50,911 nt of DNA from Pseudomonas farsensis. Lineage in GTDB: Bacteria > Pseudomonadota > Gammaproteobacteria > Pseudomonadales > Pseudomonadaceae. Where the stretch lies: contig NZ_JABWRF020000006.1 of the NCBI RefSeq assembly GCF_014268805.2, positions 1 to 50,911 on the forward strand, given 5' to 3'. Every line of letters starts with the position of its first letter. Within the stretch, counting starts at the first letter, position 1. The notes under the pieces were generated by a model. It had not been told where the DNA came from and did not search any database. It worked only from the letters and a program-made list of their open reading frames with translations. Position numbers and translations under genes: made by a program. Shown here one piece after another: positions 45,342 to 50,911 of the stretch.

Positions 45342-45764
45342 TCACTTGATAGTGAAACGAACCGAGTAGTTGTGCGGCATGTTGAAATCTGCCTGCTCAA
45401 GCTGAGCCAAACATGTCGCGCGCACTTTCCCTATTGAAGCGGCTTCTTTCTTCCATACTGCCCCAGGATTCGGAAACTGAGCAGAGTGCGAGGCTGAAAA
45501 CCGGCATTGTTTTTGTCCTGATGTATAAACAAACCGCATACCAGATACAGAATCAGCAAGACTGGTAACCACGAAAGTGCGCGTATCGCCCGAGAACACT
45601 TCAGCCATACCCGGTTCAGACACACCAAGTAGGTATTCATGGGTAAATTTCGCAGTGCCTGTAGTCTGATTATCGATCGACACCCTTGTAGTAGTGTTTT
45701 GAGCAAATGCGTAGCCACTGATAATCCATAGTACAAGCAAAGTAAGAGCTTTCATTCTGTGCAT
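45342..45764 (-). CDS. Small secreted protein of unknown function
   Basis: A 140-residue protein with a clear signal peptide (MHRMKALTLLVLWIISGYAFA, cut before QN). The mature roughly 118 residues are rich in Thr, Ser, Val and Phe, probably beta-structured, with two Cys that could form a disulphide. It is periplasmic or secreted. AGGA lies 8-9 bases before the ATG. It lies between the two paralogues on the same strand; the link to them is inference. I see no known family. Confidence 0.65.
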   Translation of the reverse strand: MHRMKALTLLVLWIISGYAFAQNTTTRVSIDNQTTGTAKFTHEYLLGVSEPGMAEVFSGDTRTFVVTSLADSVSGMRFVYTSGQKQCRFSASHSAQFPNPGAVWKKEAASIGKVRATCLAQLEQADFNMPHNYSVRFTIK

Positions 45765-45841
45765 GATAAATCATCCTAAGTCGAGCCGAGCGGGTTATTC
45801 CGCCGGCACTCACCGCTGTATCGACTCGAGTGTGTATTTCT

Positions 45842-45876
45842 GTGTAGGACGTGAGTCTGATAAATGCGTAGGACGT
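45842..45876 (-). promoter_or_regulatory. Two TCCTAC boxes upstream of the secreted-protein gene
   Basis: On the coding strand, ACGTCCTACGC and ACGTCCTACAC occur 24 bases apart, about 100 and 80 bases before the ATG at 45764. They share the TCCTAC(A/G) core with the boxes at 46817 and 49676. Confidence 0.35.
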
Positions 45877-45942
45877 TTCACCTGCAAGCGTCAGATTTAG
45901 CACCCCTCTACCTCGCCCACACTTCTGCATACAAATGGTTGC

Positions 45943-46719
45943 TTATACGTCCGTGCGTGACTGGGCTGAAGAAGTGGGTTCAACTACCGTCGCGTCTGCT
46001 AAGACCTCGCGGTTACAGCGGCCCTTTGGGTCCCAATTAATATATTTCCACAGAGAGAAGCCTGAGGGGAGGCTGCCTTGCTCTTCCTCTGCATGGGCAA
46101 GCCTGGCGGCAACGGCCGCCCGTTCATTGTCTGGATAATTGAGGCGCTCTACGGGGGTCAGGTTATCCAGATATTCGAGATAGCCTTTTTCCATCGGCCT
46201 ATGATCATGGGTGCTAGTCGTATATTCAGCAAGACGGGTGAAGAACATATTATCCAACGCTCCTTTCGCCCTAAAAGCGGCATAACGCTCTTCCTTAGTG
46301 TAGCCTGCCTCATCCATTTCAATGGCCGCTAGTTCACCCCGCCCCATTCCCCAGAATGGGTTCTCATCAAACTTGGTCTCCACCCCCGAAAGTTTATATA
46401 TGCCGTCGAGATACCGCAGAGTTTTGGTGAAACGCTGTGCATCGACGGGGCCATAATCCTCCGGAGGCGCCAAGCTTTTGAACGCGTGCTCACCTAGAGT
46501 ACGGTACTCATTCCCAACTTGCTGATCCAGCCCTCTGGGGCCATAGATCCGCGCATGCAACGCCCATATCTCATTCTTGGTCTTGGCTGTGGCAAGGCTC
46601 TGTTCTGAGAGGCTGACCTGATCGCCGTCAACGACCGGCAACTGCTGCTGACTGGGGGATGAACGTAAAACAGTGACGGGCAGTGCCGGAAGCGAAACTG
46701 TTACAGGCAGTACTTTCAT
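45943..46719 (-). CDS. Unknown protein, paralogue B of a pair
   Basis: A 258-residue protein homologous over its length to the 44486 product. Matching blocks are AL----YG--GL-Q-V, PE-Y-P--A-RF, NPF-G, EERY-A and the strongly conserved C-terminal half. The N-terminus differs (a hydrophobic LPVTVSLPALPVTV stretch) but again leads to a DQVSLSEQSLATA motif. Ribosome site GGAGG is excellent. The DNA is AT-richer than the core. Its 178-base downstream gap suggests a transcription unit separate from the other two genes. Confidence 0.75.
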   Translation of the reverse strand: MKVLPVTVSLPALPVTVLRSSPSQQQLPVVDGDQVSLSEQSLATAKTKNEIWALHARIYGPRGLDQQVGNEYRTLGEHAFKSLAPPEDYGPVDAQRFTKTLRYLDGIYKLSGVETKFDENPFWGMGRGELAAIEMDEAGYTKEERYAAFRAKGALDNMFFTRLAEYTTSTHDHRPMEKGYLEYLDNLTPVERLNYPDNERAAVAARLAHAEEEQGSLPSGFSLWKYINWDPKGRCNREVLADATVVEPTSSAQSRTDV

Positions 46720-46816
46720 GGCAGATCCTCCAATAAATAGCGTGTTCTAAAACGCTGCTTCGCTCGCGCCAACCACTATGCAATGTGTGGTGAACGCTTT
46801 ATCGGCCCCGCCCGAT

Positions 46817-46832
46817 TTTCCTATGTAGGAAA
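46817..46832. promoter_or_regulatory. Palindromic TTTCCTATGTAGGAAA box
   Basis: A 16-base palindrome 98 bases upstream of the paralogue B start. On that coding strand it reads TTTCCTACATAGGAAA, and its left half matches the TTTTCCTACATG box before the 49782 gene. Confidence 0.4.
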
Positions 46833-46965
46833 TTATTCTGAGAAAGTTGTGGGAAATTTCCCCGCATAGCCCAAAACAGTAAATAATTTGTGACGCATCC
46901 CCCTTTGCCACCCCATGCGGGCTAAGCTTGTAGAAACACTCCGATACCGCAGAAGGACCCCTGCC

Positions 46966-47133
46966 ATGTCCCCGTTCCTGTCACTGTTCGTCCCGGTTTT
47001 CCTGTTCCTCATGCTGCTGACCATCGGCTTCGGCCTGCGTGAGCGCAATGTCGGGGTGCTGATGATGTGGCTGGGTACCTTGGGCATCTTTGGCCTGACC
47101 TGCTGGAAGATCCTGGAGAAACTGCCCACATAA
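46966..47133 (+). CDS. Small two-helix membrane protein
   Basis: A 55-residue protein with two hydrophobic segments around a charged GLRERNVG turn. AGAAGGA precedes the ATG. No family recognised. It is 44 bases upstream of the MscS-type gene, so the two are probably co-expressed. Confidence 0.65.
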   Translation: MSPFLSLFVPVFLFLMLLTIGFGLRERNVGVLMMWLGTLGIFGLTCWKILEKLPT

Positions 47134-47177
47134 ACCTCTACACTCGGGCAAACGTTTTGCCTGAGGTAGATTTCCCG

Positions 47178-49331
47178 GTGCCTGCATTTCTGCGTTGCCT
47201 TGCCCTTCTGCTACTGCTGTTCGTCACCCCCACCCACGCCGCCGGCTTGCCGGGGCTGCTGGGTAGCAGCGCGCCCGCGCAGCCACAAGCCAGCGAGCCG
47301 TTGGGCAAATCGCTGGATGAGGTGATCAAGAACCTTGAGAACGACCAGCAACGGGCAAAACTGCTGGCCGACCTCAAGAAGCTGCGCGATGCCACCCGCC
47401 AATCGCAGCCCAGCGTCGAGCAAGGCGTGCTTGGGCTGATCGGCGGTGCGCTGCATGACTTCGAACAGCAGTTCAGCGGTGACGCCAGCCCGTTCGTGCG
47501 CTGGTCCGAAGAAATCGACCTGGCCCAGGATGAACTGGCAGCCCTGGTGGTGCCGGTGCATCAGTGGCCGGCAATTCTGTTCGGCTTTGCCGCCGTGATT
47601 GCGCTGTGGAGCGTGCTGGCCTACACCTTCAACTGGGTCGGCCACCGGGTGCGGGTGCGCTTTGGGCTGACCGAGGAACTGCCGCAGCATCCACGGCCCT
47701 GGGACCTGGTGCGCTTTGCCCTGCGCAAGCTCGGGCCGTGGCTGGTGGCGCTGGTCATTACCGTCTACCTGAGCTTTGCCCTGCCTTCGTCACTGGGCAA
47801 ATCCATGGCCATGGTGCTGGCCTACGCCTTGGTGGTCGGTACGCTGTTCTCGGCGATCTGCGTGATTGCCTTCTCGCTGCTCGACGGCCCGCACCGCCAC
47901 CGCGCGCTCTACATCCTGCGGCACCGGGCGTTCCGGCCACTGTGGCTGATCGGCAGCTTTGCAGCCTTCGGCGAGGCGCTGAGCGACCCGCGCCTGACGG
48001 CAGCCTTGGGTATCCACCTGGCCCATGCCCTGGCCACCCTGGCAAACGTCATCGCCGCACTGTGCACCGGGCTGTTCATCCTGCGTTTTCGCCGCCCCAT
48101 CGCCCACCTGATCCGTAACCAGCCGCTGTCCCGGCGCCTGACCCGGCGCACGCTGAGCGACACCATCGAGATCCTTGGCAGCTTCTGGTACATCCCGGCG
48201 CTGATTTTGGTGGCCATTTCGCTGTTCGCCACCTTCGTCTCGGCCGGCGACACCAGCACCGCCCTGCGCCAGTCGCTGATGTGCACGGTGCTGGTGGTGC
48301 TGTGCATGGTGCTCAACGGCCTGGTGCGCCGCCACGCCGCCAACCCCAAGCGCGTCAACCGGCGCCAGGAGGTGTACACCGAGCGGCTGCGCAACTTCGG
48401 TTACGCGCTGGCGCACTTGCTGGTGTGGCTGTTCTTCATCGAACTCGGGCTGCGCGTCTGGGGCCTGTCGATGATCCGCTTCGCCGAGGGCGACGGCCAC
48501 GAAATCAGCCTGCGCCTGCTGGGCCTGGCCGGCACCTTGATTGTGGCGTGGCTGGTGTGGATTCTTGCCGACACCGCCGTGCACCACGCGTTGGTGCGCT
48601 CACGCCGCGGGCAGGCCAATGCCCGCGCACAAACCATGATGCCGCTGATCCGCAACGTGCTGTTCGTGGCGATCTTCCTCATTGCGGTCATCGTGGCCTT
48701 GGCCAACATGGGCATGAACGTCACGCCACTGCTGGCCGGTGCCGGTGTAATCGGCCTGGCGATCGGTTTTGGCGCGCAATCGTTGGTTGCCGACCTGATC
48801 ACCGGGCTGTTCATCATCATCGAAGACAGCCTGGCCATCGACGATTATGTCGATGTCGGCGGCCACCTAGGCACGGTCGAGGGCCTGACCATCCGCACCG
48901 TGCGCCTGCGTGATATCGACGGTATCGTGCATACCATCCCGTTCAGCGAAATCAAGAGCATCAAGAACTACTCCCGCGAGTTCGGCTACGCGATCTTCCG
49001 CGTCGCCATTCCGCACAACATGCACATCGACCAAGCCATCACGCTGGTGCGCGAGGTGGGCCAGAAGCTGCGCAGCGACCCGCTGATGCGCCGCAACATC
49101 TGGTCACCGCTGGAGTTGCAGGGTGTGGAGAGTTTCGAGTCAGGCTCGGCAGTACTGCGCGCCCGCTTCAAGACCGCGCCGATCAAGCAGTGGGAAGTGT
49201 CGCGGGCGTTCAACCTGGCGCTCAAGCGCCAGCTTGACGAAGCCGGGCTGGACCTTGCCACACCGCGCTTGTCGGTGCAGGTGGTCACGGCCGGGGGTGG
49301 GGATGTTGTGGAGCGCAGTGTTTCTGGGTGA
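47178..49331 (+). CDS. MscS-family mechanosensitive channel with periplasmic N-domain
   Basis: A 717-residue protein: signal peptide (ending THA-AG), a Gln/Ser-rich coiled periplasmic region (about 30-130), some nine to ten membrane helices, then the MscS pore helix (GAGVIGLAIGFGAQSLVAD) and cytosolic beta domain. Opens on membrane tension to release solutes in osmotic downshock. I choose GTG 47178 with GAGGTA upstream and the signal peptide right after it; TTG 47157 is possible. Larger than MscS, like MscM/YbdG-type channels. Confidence 0.88.
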   Translation: MPAFLRCLALLLLLFVTPTHAAGLPGLLGSSAPAQPQASEPLGKSLDEVIKNLENDQQRAKLLADLKKLRDATRQSQPSVEQGVLGLIGGALHDFEQQFSGDASPFVRWSEEIDLAQDELAALVVPVHQWPAILFGFAAVIALWSVLAYTFNWVGHRVRVRFGLTEELPQHPRPWDLVRFALRKLGPWLVALVITVYLSFALPSSLGKSMAMVLAYALVVGTLFSAICVIAFSLLDGPHRHRALYILRHRAFRPLWLIGSFAAFGEALSDPRLTAALGIHLAHALATLANVIAALCTGLFILRFRRPIAHLIRNQPLSRRLTRRTLSDTIEILGSFWYIPALILVAISLFATFVSAGDTSTALRQSLMCTVLVVLCMVLNGLVRRHAANPKRVNRRQEVYTERLRNFGYALAHLLVWLFFIELGLRVWGLSMIRFAEGDGHEISLRLLGLAGTLIVAWLVWILADTAVHHALVRSRRGQANARAQTMMPLIRNVLFVAIFLIAVIVALANMGMNVTPLLAGAGVIGLAIGFGAQSLVADLITGLFIIIEDSLAIDDYVDVGGHLGTVEGLTIRTVRLRDIDGIVHTIPFSEIKSIKNYSREFGYAIFRVAIPHNMHIDQAITLVREVGQKLRSDPLMRRNIWSPLELQGVESFESGSAVLRARFKTAPIKQWEVSRAFNLALKRQLDEAGLDLATPRLSVQVVTAGGGDVVERSVSG

Positions 49332-49781
49332 TTTGCGAGGAAAAGGTTTGCAGCGATCACGTGTGCGAGAGGTCAGACTGCGATGAGGCCGGTACAGGGT
49401 TGCACATAACCAACGTGCGGGCGCCCCAACAGGGCATCGCTGCCCGGTATCTAGACGGTAAACGGGAGGCTGTATGTATTTTAATTACACAGCCCCTGCT
49501 AGCTGTGCCTTACAAAGTCCGCTGTATTCTAAATAACGCCTTCCTATCATTAAAATAGCCCCACCGACAAATTGTCGATCTATTACCCTGAGCATCGCCG
49601 CTAGGAACTGACCTACGGGGTCAAAATCGAGTGAGTGTAGGACAGAAGCTGTTTTCTGCTGCGCGCAAGGACTTTTCCTACATGACTGATCGACTTTTCC
49701 CGCACAATCAAAGCTTGTACATCTTCCCATATTGCCTAAGCTGAAGATGTCGCAATCAAGCGATATCAACGGAGAACAATA
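49332..49781. other. AT-rich intergenic region before the peptide gene
   Basis: No convincing gene. Near 49380-49420 a decayed REP-like unit (GCGATGAGGCCGGTACAGGG then TTGCACATAACC) resembles the repeat flanks at 8544 and 23199. From about 49480 the base composition drops. The stretch 49630-49781 should hold the promoter of the 49782 gene. Confidence 0.6.
49636..49682 (+). promoter_or_regulatory. Inverted TGTAGGA / TCCTACA boxes
   Basis: TGTAGGA (49636-49642) and TCCTACA (49676-49682) are reverse complements 33 bases apart. The second, in TTTTCCTACATG, lies 100 bases before the ATG at 49782, the same distance as the box of paralogue B. Confidence 0.4.
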
Positions 49782-49850
49782 ATGAAAGAAGTGAAAATGG
49801 AGTCATCCAAACTAGCAAATCTGGCCCATCTGGTGCGTAAGGCGCAGTAA
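49782..49850 (+). CDS. 22-residue peptide, candidate RiPP precursor
   Basis: A 22-codon gene (MKEVKMESSKLAN, then LAHLVRKAQ and TAA). A clear ribosome site (GGAG at 49771-49774, 7 bases before the ATG) supports translation. It is followed by a 10-bp hairpin and then a SagB-type dehydrogenase gene with its own strong ribosome site, the normal layout of a ribosomal peptide and its enzyme. The peptide is basic and probably helical. It has two adjacent Ser, no Cys and no Thr, so if azoles form they must come from Ser8/Ser9; a scaffold role or another chemistry is possible. Too short to find by length-filtered gene calling. Confidence 0.55.
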   Translation: MKEVKMESSKLANLAHLVRKAQ

Positions 49851-49866
49851 GCGCTAGCTGAAAATT

Positions 49867-49893
49867 CTAGGCGTAGTGCCGGCCTGCGCCTAG
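49867..49893 (+). terminator. Hairpin between peptide and dehydrogenase genes
   Basis: CTAGGCGTAG (49867-49876) pairs with CTGCGCCTAG (49884-49893) as a 10-bp stem with one G-U pair and a 7-base loop. No T-tract follows, so it is more likely an attenuator or mRNA-protecting stem than a full terminator. Confidence 0.6.
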
Positions 49894-49915
49894 CATCCCT
49901 CCGGAGGCACTAGTA

Positions 49916-50911
49916 ATGAACGATGGCTGCTTTTTTATAATTTTTGAAAAGAAACTGATCTGTTGGAACTATAGGAGTCACAAACAGTACGAACTTACTT
50001 TAGCACATGCACAACGACTTATCTTTTTGGCCTACAACCCAGACAAAACTGACAAAAACAACCCACTAGACAGCGAACTTAAAAGCAGCGGAATTTTAGA
50101 CTCAACGCCGTATAACTCGTGGGGCTGGGATATACTTTCGCACATTTTTCATTTTGGCACTAAAAACATCCCACTCGACTTTCAACCGGGTGACAAATCC
50201 GAATGGGCAGCGCACTATCTAGAACACTGTGAAGATATTTCAAACAAAGAAATACCTACAATCAGCCAAGGCCAGAATATCAAGGACACCGTAAGTTTAC
50301 CAAGATCATTAAAGCTAAGCACAGTGGAAAGCACTCTTAAACTCCGATCGACATCTAGAGTCTTCTCCGACCACCCTGTGCAACGCAACATCTTCGCGAG
50401 ACTCCTAGAGTCTTCTCTTAGTTTCAATGCTGAAAGAAAGCTACCTGACACAGCGGGCATTGCAGAGATGTTTCGCAACCGCCGCAGCAGTCCTTCCGGT
50501 GGAGGACTTAATGCGACGGAGGCGTATGTCTACGTCCACAACATTGAAGGCATCAAGCGAGGCATCTACTATTACAACCCCACTGAGCACTGCTTGCACT
50601 TAACCTCCTCAGAACTGCCTGCCTTGGGAAATCTTTTATCAGGGCAGCATTTTGCGGACGATCTTGCGTTAGGATTTTTCCTTACCTCTAGGCTCGATAA
50701 GCTATGGTGGAAGTATGAACATTCGCGAGCATATAGAAATGCGCTACTTGAAATTGGGCACGTGGCACAGACTCTACAAATCGCAGCGACCTCCTTGGGC
50801 CTAGGAACTTGGCCGACTGGCGCACTTAACGAAAATCTTATCGACCCTCTCCTAGGCATAAAAGATTCTGATGAGCAGGTATTCTTTTTTGTAGGATGCG
50901 GCTATACGGAC
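49916..50911 (+). CDS. SagB-type dehydrogenase (partial at window end)
   Basis: Open for 332 codons to the window edge. Nitroreductase-fold FMN motifs are clear: RSTSRVF (about 144-150), RRSSPSGGGLNATEAYV (189-205), GIYYYNP (216-222) and EHSRAYRNALLEIGHVAQTL (268-287), then AATSLGLGTW. These are SagB/McbC/ThcOx signatures; such enzymes oxidise azolines to azoles in modified peptides and act in other RiPP pathways. The first roughly 120 residues are an N-terminal extension seen in longer SagB proteins; a peptide-binding role is possible. GGAGG lies 8 bases before the ATG at 49916. Strongly AT-rich (25 G/C of 60 at 49981-50040), so likely acquired. The C-terminus seems nearly complete (FFFVGCGY). 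Confidence 0.85.
   Translation, partial: MNDGCFFIIFEKKLICWNYRSHKQYELTLAHAQRLIFLAYNPDKTDKNNPLDSELKSSGILDSTPYNSWGWDILSHIFHFGTKNIPLDFQPGDKSEWAAHYLEHCEDISNKEIPTISQGQNIKDTVSLPRSLKLSTVESTLKLRSTSRVFSDHPVQRNIFARLLESSLSFNAERKLPDTAGIAEMFRNRRSSPSGGGLNATEAYVYVHNIEGIKRGIYYYNPTEHCLHLTSSELPALGNLLSGQHFADDLALGFFLTSRLDKLWWKYEHSRAYRNALLEIGHVAQTLQIAATSLGLGTWPTGALNENLIDPLLGIKDSDEQVFFFVGCGYTD

Noticed and set aside
49485..49769. 94-codon minus-strand open frame in the AT-rich intergenic region
   Set aside because: It starts at TTG with no clear ribosome site, the product has no plausible domain, and it covers the probable promoter of the peptide gene.

Overview
The window looks like part of a Pseudomonas chromosome, most likely the P. 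putida group. Most of it is GC-rich with the codon bias of that genus. It holds a recognisable Pseudomonas core set: minCDE, lpxL, a 1-undecene-forming undA, the NAGGN osmoprotectant operon, a small RsmI-type CsrA, betX next to actP, mnmC, pap, trhO, fumC and apeB. REP-like inverted repeats of pseudomonad type sit between many genes. No tRNA, rRNA, CRISPR array or transposase was seen. Function calls rest on motif recognition and family knowledge; no search was run.

Layout. (1) 1-2285: AT-richer accessory DNA with an AurF-like diiron oxygenase translationally coupled to an MFS exporter, probably the end of a biosynthetic cluster lying further left. (2) 2197-8436: a divergent UTRA/GntR regulator and a six-gene operon (binding protein, phosphodiesterase of the alkaline phosphatase superfamily, two permeases, ATPase, HAD phosphatase), read here as import and breakdown of an unknown organophosphate. 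(3) 8742-16596, minus strand: undA, a GGDEF/EAL protein, an ABC exporter, a DsbA-like protein, trhO, a BolA-family protein and a DUF2059 protein. (4) 16752-23074: fumC, an EamA transporter, pap and mnmC. (5) 23343-28234: the NAGGN operon (amidotransferase, ngg, M42 peptidase). (6) 28314-33424: YheU, rsmI, an SDR, DUF3309, actP-DUF485 and betX. (7) 33644-40266: a GH17 membrane protein, then envelope-lipid genes (alpha/beta hydrolase, mlaA, patatin, lpxL). (8) 40367-44510: minCDE, rluA and apeB. (9) 44486-46719, minus strand: two paralogous proteins of unknown function flanking a small secreted protein. (10) 46966-49331: a small membrane protein and an MscS-family channel. (11) 49782-50911: AT-rich DNA with a 22-codon gene, a hairpin, and a SagB-type dehydrogenase cut by the window edge.

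The most interesting part is the right edge. A tiny gene with a good ribosome binding site precedes a SagB-type FMN dehydrogenase, the enzyme class that matures thiazole/oxazole peptides and related RiPPs, and a 10-bp hairpin lies between them. This is the usual layout of a ribosomal peptide precursor and its modifying enzyme, but the predicted peptide has no Cys or Thr and only two Ser. About 100 bases upstream of this gene, and also upstream of two of the unknown genes of region 9, I see a shared TCCTAC(A/G) box. That suggests a common regulator for these accessory genes. The second point of interest is the paralogous pair itself.
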